From assembly GCA_030745255.1 (NCBI GenBank), contig JASLOY010000293.1, forward strand, positions 1-5,286: a stretch of DNA of 5,286 nucleotides. The letters are read 5' to 3'. Position 1 is the first letter of the stretch, and each line of letters opens with the position of its first letter. The notes under the pieces were generated by a model. It saw nothing but the letters and a program-made list of their open reading frames with translations, made no database searches and had not been told where the DNA came from. Positions 1 to 5,286 of this stretch are shown in pieces. Made by a program: the position numbers and the translations under genes. This stretch comes from Vicinamibacterales bacterium. Its GTDB lineage: Bacteria; Acidobacteriota; Vicinamibacteria; Vicinamibacterales; UBA8438.

Positions 1-1263
1 GTCGAGCGTCTTTGCGCCCCGGGTGGCCGCACGAATCCGCATGTCGAGCAGAAACCCGATCACCGCGCCCTTCGTGTAGTAGCTGACGGAGCTGTTCGGT
101 GAGTTTTCGTCGGCGCGGTAGTACTTGATCCATGCGTCGTAGGAGGCGAGCGCGACCGGTTGCACCTCGCGACCAGGTGTCGTCTGCAGCCCTCGGATCT
201 GACGAGACAGCGCCACGAGATATTCCTCGACAGTGGAGAGACCGGCGCGGTGCACGCCGAGATCGCCGTAATAGGAGGTGAGGCCCTCGACCACCCAGAG
301 ACTCTTGGTGTGCACCTCGTTCTCGTAGGCGAACGGACCAAGCTCGATCGGCCGCAGCCGCTTGACGTTCCAGGCGTGAAACAGCTCGTGGCTGACGGTC
401 CCCAGCCAGCGCAGATAGCTCCGTCGGGAGGAGGTGTCCCAGCGGCTGCTCATCAGCAGCGTCGAGTTGCGATGCTCGAGACCGCCACCAGCCTCCGTGA
501 TCATGTTGAGGAAGAGATACCGATCATACGGCATGTGTCCCCACATGCGGTACGTCTCCCGGGTGATCTTCTCGACGTCCTGTGCCGACTGCGGACCGTG
601 CCACACACCCGACTCACCGAGGTTCACCAACTGATGGGGCCTCCCGTCGACCTCGAACTCGTAGACCGCCGGCGTACCGACGACGATCGGCGAGTCGACC
701 AGGGTGTCGAAGTCTGCCGCGCGATAAGCGTGAGGACCGAGGTCGGTGCGTGGCGCGAGGCCGGTCAGACTGCTGCCCCAGCCGACCGGTAGCTCCAGCG
801 AGACGTCGTGCGGACGAGGGGAGTCATCATCGGCGAGGGTGAGAAACGTCGGCGCGCCATTGATCATGGCGAAATCTGCCTCGATCCAGTTCGTGCGCAC
901 TGACATCTCCCGGCCGTACACGAGGTAGGACACCACGACGCGGTCGCCGCCACCGGATGAGACCCGCCACCGATTCTTCCGTGATTTCTCGATGGCCAGC
1001 GGCACACCGGCAGGTGTCCGGGCATTGACCGCCTCGACGTGGCGAGCGAACTCCCGCACGAGATAGGAACCGGGGGTCCACACCGCCATCATCAGTTCGA
1101 CCTGTGGACGACCGCCCGTTGGAATGCTGGCCTCGACGCTGACGTAGTGCGTGTGCGGGGCGGGGAACCGCACCGTGTAGCTGATTGGCTCCGCCGACTG
1201 CGCCAGGGCCAGTCCGGCTGGTGCCGCCAGGACGAGACAGGCGAACGCCACACGCCGCTTCAT
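1..1263 (-). CDS. M61 family metallopeptidase (glycyl aminopeptidase type), exported, C-terminus cut by window edge
   Basis: A zinc metalloprotease of the M61 family, enzymes that remove N-terminal residues (often Gly or Ala) from peptides. The 421 codons visible read without a stop to base 1. Residues 1-21 form a signal peptide (Arg-rich start, hydrophobic core, ALA|QS cleavage site), so it probably acts in the periplasm or outside the cell. Residues about 25-200 match the all-beta N-terminal domain of M61. The catalytic domain follows: GGLEH at 260-264, the zinc motif HELFH at 292-296 followed by AWNVKRLRP, the third zinc-ligand region WVVEG with Glu326, and SYYTKG at 395-400. Family members are about 600 residues with a C-terminal PDZ domain, so that part lies outside the window. 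The ATG at 1263 is chosen because the signal peptide begins there; the frame stays open upstream (a GTG exists) and the ribosome binding site is weak. It starts 65 bases after the phosphatase stop and could share its transcript. The family call is firm; the substrate is unknown. Confidence 0.93.
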   Translation of the reverse strand, partial: MKRRVAFACLVLAAPAGLALAQSAEPISYTVRFPAPHTHYVSVEASIPTGGRPQVELMMAVWTPGSYLVREFARHVEAVNARTPAGVPLAIEKSRKNRWRVSSGGGDRVVVSYLVYGREMSVRTNWIEADFAMINGAPTFLTLADDDSPRPHDVSLELPVGWGSSLTGLAPRTDLGPHAYRAADFDTLVDSPIVVGTPAVYEFEVDGRPHQLVNLGESGVWHGPQSAQDVEKITRETYRMWGHMPYDRYLFLNMITEAGGGLEHRNSTLLMSSRWDTSSRRSYLRWLGTVSHELFHAWNVKRLRPIELGPFAYENEVHTKSLWVVEGLTSYYGDLGVHRAGLSTVEEYLVALSRQIRGLQTTPGREVQPVALASYDAWIKYYRADENSPNSSVSYYTKGAVIGFLLDMRIRAATRGAKTLD

Positions 1264-1284
1264 TCGACTCAGCCCACTCAGCTC

Positions 1285-1329
1285 GGTGTTGCCCACACCA
1301 GCACCTATCCTCTCCACCACCTGGGTGGT
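1285..1329 (-). repeat. Two small inverted repeats in the phosphatase-peptidase gap
   Basis: The 65-base gap holds two perfect short dyads: ACCACC-TG-GGTGGT at 1316-1329, which touches the phosphatase stop codon, and GGTGT-TGCCC-ACACC at 1285-1299. Either could form a weak hairpin in the mRNA. Neither is followed by a T-run on the minus strand, so I do not call a terminator. They may be intercistronic mRNA structures or chance in GC-rich sequence. Confidence 0.35.
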
Positions 1330-2585
1330 TACGGGCGGGGCGCGTCCACGAGCGGAATGCGCCGGTCGAGATAGACCGCGGTCAGCCGGTCACCTACTAT
1401 TTCGAGCGCCGATGGTCGGCCCGAGTAGACCGATGTCAGCATCCCGGTGTCGATGAGGAGCACCTGGTTGTCGAACCGCGACGTGATCAGCCGGGAGCTG
1501 GGGATGGAATGACCGACGACCAATCGGGCGACGCCGTAGCGGTTGGTCAGCTCGCGCGCCAGCGCCGGGCCCTCGTCTTCGTTCCAGCGGGCGAAACCGC
1601 GAAACATGACCGGTCCGTCACTGCTGATGACGGACCAGGAACGCATGTTTCCCATCTCCAGCATCGTGTCGACGAGCTCGCGTTCGCTCCGGCTCAGCGA
1701 CACAGCGTCGACGTTGGGTGGAGGAGGTCCGGTGGGTGACACCAGCTCTATCCAGTAATTCAGCTCCTGCTGCACTGCCGTGTTGGTCTCTTCGAACGTG
1801 AAGAAGGGCAAGATGATGCCGCGGTCCACCAGCTGCTCTTTGTAGCGATGGTAGGCCTCAATCTCGTCGTGCGCTTGCTCGGTGATGTCTGAGAGATCGG
1901 AAGGTGACTTCGTCGGGTGCAGACCGCCGTGCAGCAGAATCGAGTCTCCGACTTTGGCCACCACCGCCTTGGTCATCAACCAGCGGCCGTAGGTGCCGTC
2001 GGGGCCAAGCGCGTCCATGTATTCCAGGAACCCGAGGGGGTGAGCTGCCATCCAGGCATCCTGAGACAGCGGCTCCGGCAGAAGCGGTCCAAGCAACTCG
2101 GCGCGCTCGGCCATGAACGCGACATAAGACTCGTAGGCCTCCTCGCGTCGTGTCGTGGACTGCGGCGTCTCGAAGCTCGCCAGTAGCTCAGGATTCACGT
2201 CGCTCATGTTGGCCAGCAAGTTGTTGACTTCGTGGTTGCCCAGCAGCACCACGACACGACCACCCGCCGCCGACGCCTCGGACTCAAGCCGCATCAGCAA
2301 GTCCAGCACCAGCTTGACGCCGGTGCCGCGGTCGGTGATGTCGCCGGTTTGTACAAGCGTCGTCCGGCCACCGACCCATCGTTGGCTCGAGTCGGTGAGC
2401 CCGACGGTTTCCAGCAGGGCGCGAAATTGCCCCGCGGCGCCATGGATGTCCCCGATGGCGACGACGCGATCCGGCTGGGCGGTGGCGGGGGCGGGCTGCC
2501 AGGCGAGTGAGACCCAGACAAGCAGGAGCCACGTCGCGACACTGGCTCGCCGGCGAGCGAGGCGCGTGGGTTGTGTGACCGTCAC
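1329..2585 (-). CDS. Exported calcineurin-like metallophosphatase (PPP family, Shewanella-like phosphatase type)
   Basis: A 418-residue two-metal phosphoesterase predicted to hydrolyse phosphomonoesters, possibly phosphoproteins. The metal and catalytic motifs are intact and in order: GDIHG at 45-49 (Asp46, His48), GDITDRG at 81-87 (Asp82, Asp85, Arg86), GNHE at 116-119 (Asn117, His118), HGG at 219-221 and GHS at 358-360 (His359). The GDxxDRG form, rather than plain GDxxD, together with HGG, points to the PPP branch and best to the bacterial Shewanella-like (SLP) phosphatases. The first 36 residues form a signal peptide with an Arg cluster, a hydrophobic core around 16-29 and an ATA|QP site, so it probably works in the periplasm. 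The start codon is GTG at 2585-2583, with a GGTGAG ribosome binding site only 3 bases away; it is chosen because it gives the complete signal peptide. It lies 97 bases after the regulator gene. The fold and metal site are firm, the SLP assignment is likely, and the substrate is unknown. Confidence 0.92.
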   Translation of the reverse strand: MTVTQPTRLARRRASVATWLLLVWVSLAWQPAPATAQPDRVVAIGDIHGAAGQFRALLETVGLTDSSQRWVGGRTTLVQTGDITDRGTGVKLVLDLLMRLESEASAAGGRVVVLLGNHEVNNLLANMSDVNPELLASFETPQSTTRREEAYESYVAFMAERAELLGPLLPEPLSQDAWMAAHPLGFLEYMDALGPDGTYGRWLMTKAVVAKVGDSILLHGGLHPTKSPSDLSDITEQAHDEIEAYHRYKEQLVDRGIILPFFTFEETNTAVQQELNYWIELVSPTGPPPPNVDAVSLSRSERELVDTMLEMGNMRSWSVISSDGPVMFRGFARWNEDEGPALARELTNRYGVARLVVGHSIPSSRLITSRFDNQVLLIDTGMLTSVYSGRPSALEIVGDRLTAVYLDRRIPLVDAPRP

Positions 2586-2597
2586 GGTCTCACCAGT

Positions 2598-2630
2598 GTA
2601 CTCGTCAGAACGTTCCGGGCGACAGAGTAC
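2598..2630 (-). repeat. Inverted repeat just upstream of the phosphatase start
   Basis: GTACTC at 2598-2603 pairs with GAGTAC at 2625-2630. Inside, GTC at 2604-2606 pairs with GAC at 2621-2623, leaving one bulged base at 2624. The loop contains the 8-base palindrome GAACGTTC at 2608-2615. The structure ends a few bases before the GGTGAG ribosome binding site of the phosphatase gene, so it could be an mRNA hairpin that affects translation or an operator. The pairing is seen; a role is inferred. Confidence 0.4.
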
Positions 2631-2682
2631 GAGGCCGCGTGAGACGAGAAAGGGCGGCGAGTCCGGTCGACAGCTGCTGGAG

Positions 2683-3378
2683 TCAGCGGACAGCGTGCTG
2701 AAGTACAGCCGGATTCTTGACGCGGATGCTGCGTCCTTGGGTCTCGATCAGATTGCGTTCCCGCAGGTCTTTGAGGATGAAGTTGACCGTTTCGCGGGTC
2801 AGTCCGACAAGGTTGGCGATGTCGCGCTGGCTCAGGCGCAGGGGGATGACCACCCCGTCGGCGTCCTCGACGCCATGACGACCGGCGAGGTGCACCAGCG
2901 TGCTGGCGACGCGCGAGTGGGCGCTCTGGTGGAGGATCTCCCGCACCCGGGTCCGGTACATTCGCAGGCGCAGCCCGAGTAGCTTGATGACCTCCTGGCC
3001 GAGCTCAGGCGACTCACGCATCAGATCGAGGAATACGTCCCGTGAGATCGCCCAGACGATTGAGCTTTCATATGCCTCGGCCAGGTGATCATGTGGTCCG
3101 TCATCGATGGCGGCCATCTCTCCGAACAGATCTCCCGGGTGCTGGAAACCCAGTATCGCCTCGCGCCCCTCGGGGTTCTCCACGGCGAGCTTCACGATTC
3201 CAGACTCCACCAGGTACACGTCGCTGGCGGGGTCGCCCGGGCGATAAATGCGCTGGCGGCGTCTGAACTCCGTGACACGCGCCCGCCGAAGAACCGTCAG
3301 ACGATCGGCGTCACTCAGCCCAGAGAGCAAGCTGTTTTGCTTCAGGTAGGAGAACCGTGTAAGCGTGTTCATGAGCAT
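2683..3378 (-). CDS. Crp/Fnr family transcriptional regulator
   Basis: A 231-residue DNA-binding regulator with the Crp layout: an N-terminal cyclic-nucleotide-type beta-roll (about 18-115), a long dimerisation helix (about 121-150) and a C-terminal winged helix-turn-helix (about 182-220) with recognition helix TRETVNFILKDL. The beta-roll keeps GDLFGE (Glu87 matches Crp Glu72). By manual alignment the cAMP contacts Arg82-Ser83 are Asp97-His98, and Thr127-Ser128 are Tyr141-Arg142. There is no cysteine, so it is neither a cAMP-type Crp nor an Fe-S Fnr; the signal is unknown. Arg195 and Glu196 match the TGTGA-reading Arg180-Glu181 of Crp, but Crp Arg185 is Phe200. I chose the ATG at 3378 because AAGG/GGCGGG lies just upstream and the product has normal family length. 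ATG 3372 is also possible. ATG 3441 would add 21 atypical residues and has no ribosome binding site. It follows the small exported-protein gene on the same strand, probably in one operon, and may control the palindrome at 3938-3953. Confidence 0.93.
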   Translation of the reverse strand: MLMNTLTRFSYLKQNSLLSGLSDADRLTVLRRARVTEFRRRQRIYRPGDPASDVYLVESGIVKLAVENPEGREAILGFQHPGDLFGEMAAIDDGPHDHLAEAYESSIVWAISRDVFLDLMRESPELGQEVIKLLGLRLRMYRTRVREILHQSAHSRVASTLVHLAGRHGVEDADGVVIPLRLSQRDIANLVGLTRETVNFILKDLRERNLIETQGRSIRVKNPAVLQHAVR

Positions 3379-3451
3379 CCCGCCTTGCGAGCCGACCCGC
3401 CAGGGCGACTGTGTTGCCTGGCGAGTCGGACGAACCGTCATCTGGAAGGTG

Positions 3452-3832
3452 TTACATCATCGAGCCGAGCTTGATCTCGCTGTAGCGTCCGTTGGCGTTC
3501 ATCTCAGCCTTGGTCACGATGAGTGCGCCGTTCTTCACCATGCCGGTGACGCGCACGGTATGCCCGACGTGACCAGCGAGCGCTGTCGAGGAGGCCACCA
3601 GCACGTGGAACGTTTCATCAGCGGTCACCAGACCGGCCGGCTGACCCTGCTTGAGGCACATCGCGCCGCACGACGCCATGGCGCCGTGGTCGTCGTCGGC
3701 CTCGCCCATCCCGAGATAGCACTTGCTGTCGACCAGCGTGCCCCCCACCGTGATCTCGCCCTGGGCGCCCAGCAGGGCGGGCGCTGCCAGCAACGCGACA
3801 AGGAAAAGCCCGGTGAATCTAAGTTTCCACAT
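3452..3832 (-). CDS. Small exported protein of unknown function with Cys/His/Met cluster
   Basis: I do not recognise a named family with certainty. The 126-residue product has a signal peptide (MWKLRF start, hydrophobic core 8-21, LGA|QG site after residue 23), giving a mature protein of about 103 residues in the periplasm or outside the cell. The mature part opens with a beta-like GGTLVDSKC stretch, then a cluster of Cys38, Met42, His49, Met52, Cys55, Met58 and Cys59 (a CGAMC motif), followed by alternating hydrophobic strands (FHVLVAS, VRVTGMV, ALIVTKAEM) that suggest a small beta-barrel, perhaps OB-like. The cluster could bind a metal, or two Cys could form a disulfide with one free; this is inference. 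The start is well supported: AGGAGG at 3841-3846 lies 8 bases before the ATG. It is the first gene after the regulatory region and lies 73 bases (10 with the longer start) before the Crp/Fnr gene, so the two are probably co-transcribed. Similar small exported proteins seem common in Acidobacteriota, which I cannot verify here. Confidence 0.85.
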   Translation of the reverse strand: MWKLRFTGLFLVALLAAPALLGAQGEITVGGTLVDSKCYLGMGEADDDHGAMASCGAMCLKQGQPAGLVTADETFHVLVASSTALAGHVGHTVRVTGMVKNGALIVTKAEMNANGRYSEIKLGSMM

Positions 3833-3840
3833 GTGACCTG

Positions 3841-3846
3841 CCTCCT
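3841..3846 (-). promoter_or_regulatory. Strong ribosome binding site for the small exported protein
   Basis: The minus strand reads AGGAGG, the full Shine-Dalgarno core, 8 bases before the ATG at 3832. It is the strongest ribosome binding site in the window and fixes the start of the small gene. Confidence 0.85.
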
Positions 3847-3867
3847 GTATTCCGATATGAAAGTACG

Positions 3868-3885
3868 GACCGCAACACTGCGGTC
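3868..3885 (-). repeat. Perfect 7-bp hairpin in the leader of the small exported-protein gene
   Basis: GACCGCA at 3868-3874 and TGCGGTC at 3879-3885 are perfect complements around a 4-base loop (GTGT on the minus strand). The hairpin lies between the candidate promoter elements and the AGGAGG site, 21 bases upstream of the latter, so it would be in the 5' leader RNA. It could stabilise the leader or be an operator half-site pair. It is not a terminator, as no T-run follows. Confidence 0.5.
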
Positions 3886-3889
3886 ATCG

Positions 3890-3916
3890 GGTATAACGCC
3901 GGGTCCGGCGTATCTA
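3890..3916 (-). promoter_or_regulatory. Candidate -10 region(s) and GC palindrome for the exported protein-regulator operon
   Basis: Two weak -10-like hexamers occur on the minus strand. TAGATA at 3916-3911 is centred 32 bases from the middle of the Crp-type palindrome, the spacing of class II Crp/Fnr promoters (site near -41.5). TATACC at 3895-3890 is centred 53 bases away, close to class I spacing (site near -61.5). Neither has a good -35 box, as expected for an activator-dependent promoter. Between them lies the perfect palindrome CGCCGG-GT-CCGGCG at 3897-3910, which may be a second protein site. The elements are seen; promoter function is inferred. Confidence 0.4.
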
Positions 3917-3937
3917 TTCCCGTGTCTCGAAAAAGTG

Positions 3938-3953
3938 TGTGAACTACGTCACA
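3938..3953. promoter_or_regulatory. Perfect Crp/Fnr-type operator TGTGA-N6-TCACA
   Basis: The sequence is TGTGA, six bases, then TCACA, an exact match to both half-sites of the classical Crp consensus. It lies 106 bases upstream of the small exported-protein gene, whose probable operon includes a Crp/Fnr regulator. That regulator keeps the Arg-Glu pair that reads TGTGA. The nearest genes on both sides are on the minus strand and none starts on the plus strand, so the site most likely serves the exported protein-regulator operon, suggesting autoregulation. A global Crp homologue elsewhere in the genome could also bind. Confidence 0.65.
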
Positions 3954-3981
3954 GAATGAACCGTCGAGGCGGGCTACTAGA

Positions 3982-4001
3982 GATCTCCTATGGGCGAGAT
4001 C
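3982..4001. repeat. Inverted repeat GATCTC-N8-GAGATC
   Basis: Two perfect 6-base arms are separated by 8 bases, a 20-base dyad of operator size. It lies 29 bases upstream of the Crp-type palindrome in the same intergenic region, so it might bind a second regulator. Chance occurrence is possible. Confidence 0.35.
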
Positions 4002-4286
4002 GTCACGTTTGAATCAACTTTTTCGTCGGCGCCGGAGATGTCTAGCCCGCGCGCAAGAGGGCTGTGAATAAGGCTCCTCCCAGGAGGCTGCGTGTTTCAC
4101 TCGTCGGTTTGAGGCGCGGCGTCGCTAGCAGCCCGTGGCAGAGCTCCGCGTTCCACCGAAAATGGCGATGTGCCCGGTTGGCAAGGCGCGACGCGGGAGC
4201 AGATTGGGGCTTCTGTGACCGAGGAGTAACGCCGCCAGGCGGTGTGCAGCGCCGTTCGAATGCGGCGGGGCTTTTGGCGCGGGCCG
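4002..4286. other. Gene-free stretch between glk and the regulatory region
   Basis: I find no credible gene here. The short open frames on both strands lack ribosome binding sites and have Arg/Pro/Ser-rich compositions typical of GC-rich noise. The part nearest glk holds two hairpin-forming dyads, CCGCCAGGCGG at 4232-4242 and CGCCG-N8-CGGCG at 4250-4267 with inner TTCGAA. Another small dyad, CTCCT-CCC-AGGAG, is at 4074-4086. None is followed by a T-run on the minus strand, so no standard terminator for glk is visible. The block at about 4140-4282 has the look of an interspersed intergenic repeat or a structured 3' region, which would need other genome copies to prove. A weak TTGATT-N17-CCCATA promoter-like pair on the minus strand around 4017-3989 is not convincing. 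Confidence 0.5.
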
Positions 4287-5270
4287 CTAAGTGAGGTCTC
4301 GGGCTCCGATCGCGGCGCCAATCAGCGCCGTCTGCTGCTCGAGGATGACCGACACGGGAATCTGCTCCAAGAGGGTTCGCATGGGGCCCTTGTCAACAAA
4401 TGCCTCTATGAGTCGATCCCCTTGGAGGGCCGGTAGGATCCGGGGTGCGATGCCGCCGCCGAGAAACAAACCGGAGGTCGCGACGGTGCGCAGGGCCAGA
4501 TTGCCGGCCGCAGCACCAAGCGCCGAGACGAACAGGTCCAGGGATTCGACGCAGGCCGCACAGCCTCCCTCGAAAGCCGAGGCGGTGATGGCTGCCGGAC
4601 GGCGGTCGAGCTCCGCGGGTAACGTCCCATGGGTGCACTGGACCGACCGGTGGGTAAAGGCGTGGAGGGTGACGAGACCGGGGCCAGAGACCACGTCCTC
4701 GAGAGCGACGCGGCCTTGCCTGGTCATAAGCATCGAGACCAGCTCGAGCTCGCGCGGAGTGCGCGCGGCGAAGTCGGCGTTCCCTCCTTCCGAGGGAAGG
4801 GGGATCAGGCGGTCGCCGACTGCGTACAGACCGGCCTCGCCAAGACCGGTTCCAGGTGCTATCAAGGCGGCGTTGCCGCCCTCAGTCGGCGCGCCTGCCT
4901 GGATGACCGCTAGTTCGTTGGAGAGGAGCAGCGGGACCGCTCGGGCCATCGCTTCGAGGTCGTTGAGCAGCCGAACAGGTGCGATGCCGAGGCGGTCGCC
5001 GAGCTCGCTGCCTTTGACCACCCATGGAACGTTGGTCAACCGTGAGACATTGGCCCGCACCGGACCCGCGACGCCGAAACAGGCTGCCGCAATCCGGTCG
5101 GCAGAACCGGTCTCGTCGAGAAAGCGGGCGACGATCGGCGTCAGGGAATCGAAGTCCAGTGTCGCGTAGCGACGGGTTTCAAGCGGAGTGGGGCGGCCGC
5201 CGTCGAGCCCGAACAGACCTAGCCACGTTTTCGTGCCGCCGACGTCACCCGCGAGAACTAGCCGCGACAT
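4287..5270 (-). CDS. glk: Glucokinase (bacterial Glk family)
   Basis: ATP-dependent glucokinase, which makes glucose 6-phosphate in the cytoplasm as entry to glycolysis. The 327-residue length is typical (E. coli Glk is 321). Motifs run in family order: phosphate loop GDVGGTKT at 8-15, FGVAGPV at 65-71, TNVPW at 79-83, LND at 102-104 with catalytic Asp104, APGTGLGEA at 138-146, SEGGNADFAAR at 160-170, VSGPGL at 194-199, then LGGGIAPRIL and the DKGPM segment near the C-terminus. A constant +4 offset to E. coli Glk maps the glucose contacts Asn99, Asp100, Glu157, His160 and Glu187 to Asn103, Asp104, Glu161, Asn164 and Glu191. So one contact, normally His in EGGH, is Asn here. The ATG at 5270 gives the usual N-terminus, MSRLVLAGDVGGTKT, though its ribosome binding site is weak and upstream sequence is cut by the window edge. 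The stop is TAG. A related sugar kinase activity is the main alternative. Confidence 0.93.
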   Translation of the reverse strand: MSRLVLAGDVGGTKTWLGLFGLDGGRPTPLETRRYATLDFDSLTPIVARFLDETGSADRIAAACFGVAGPVRANVSRLTNVPWVVKGSELGDRLGIAPVRLLNDLEAMARAVPLLLSNELAVIQAGAPTEGGNAALIAPGTGLGEAGLYAVGDRLIPLPSEGGNADFAARTPRELELVSMLMTRQGRVALEDVVSGPGLVTLHAFTHRSVQCTHGTLPAELDRRPAAITASAFEGGCAACVESLDLFVSALGAAAGNLALRTVATSGLFLGGGIAPRILPALQGDRLIEAFVDKGPMRTLLEQIPVSVILEQQTALIGAAIGARDLT

Positions 5271-5286
5271 CCCGTTCCATCCATCA

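Noticed and set aside
160..792. Long plus-strand open frame opposite the peptidase
   Set aside because: It lies antisense to the M61 gene, which has clear catalytic motifs; its own product shows no recognisable domain and is a by-product of GC-rich codon use.
2155..2982. 275-codon plus-strand open frame
   Set aside because: It spans antisense across the phosphatase and regulator genes, with low-complexity Ser/Arg composition and no domain.
3379..3441. Upstream start for the Crp/Fnr gene at 3441
   Set aside because: It would add 21 residues unlike the family N-terminus and no ribosome binding site precedes it; a start at 3378 has one. The close spacing to the upstream stop keeps it possible.
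3365..4012. 215-codon plus-strand open frame
   Set aside because: It runs antisense through the small exported-protein gene and the regulatory region; no domain and no supporting ribosome binding site.
4074..4086. CTCCT-CCC-AGGAG hairpin as a terminator
   Set aside because: The stem is only 5 bp with a 3-base loop and no T-run follows on either strand.
4250..4267. tRNA T-arm-like sequence (GTTCGAAT)
   Set aside because: The flanking bases do not form a proper 5-bp T-stem (G53 would face G61), and no acceptor or anticodon arms can be built on either strand.
4291..5169. 292-codon plus-strand open frame
   Set aside because: It is the complement of glucokinase, whose motifs are unambiguous.
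1..5286. CRISPR array, insertion sequence, phage or defence genes
   Set aside because: I see no spaced direct repeats, transposase, integrase or nuclease-type proteins; the genes are ordinary metabolic, regulatory and exported enzymes.

Overview
The window is a GC-rich piece of bacterial chromosome. All five genes I can support lie on the minus strand, so transcription runs from high to low coordinates. A group 2-type glucokinase, a Crp/Fnr regulator, a secreted PPP-like phosphatase and a secreted M61 peptidase, with no mobile element, rRNA or tRNA, fit a free-living heterotroph. The small secreted Cys/His/Met protein and the general gene style resemble Acidobacteriota, perhaps Vicinamibacteria. 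That placement is an impression from protein character, not a proven assignment.

Layout in order of transcription: (1) 5270-4287, glucokinase glk, complete. (2) 4286-3833, a gene-free stretch of about 450 bases. Its half next to glk holds two small hairpins and may be an interspersed repeat. Its other half is a well-formed regulatory region with a perfect TGTGA-N6-TCACA palindrome, candidate -10 boxes, a 7-bp leader hairpin and a strong AGGAGG ribosome binding site. (3) 3832-3452, a small exported protein of unknown function with three Cys and several His/Met. (4) 3378-2683 (or from 3441), a Crp/Fnr-family regulator without the cAMP-binding residues and without Fe-S cysteines. (5) 2585-1329, an exported calcineurin-like (PPP, Shewanella-like) phosphatase. 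(6) 1263-1, an exported M61 glycyl-aminopeptidase-type metalloprotease, cut by the window edge before its C-terminal part.

How the genes may work together: the small exported protein and the Crp/Fnr regulator look like a two-gene transcription unit, and the Crp-type operator upstream of it suggests autoregulation. The phosphatase and peptidase follow on the same strand with gaps of 97 and 65 bases. They may be read through from the same promoter or be independent housekeeping exported enzymes. Glucokinase feeds glucose into glycolysis and is separated by the long gap, so it is probably a different unit.

I see no clear novel multi-gene system. The points most worth checking are the palindromic operator beside the regulator, the unfamiliar exported Cys/His/Met protein, and the His-to-Asn change at a glucose-contact position in the glucokinase.
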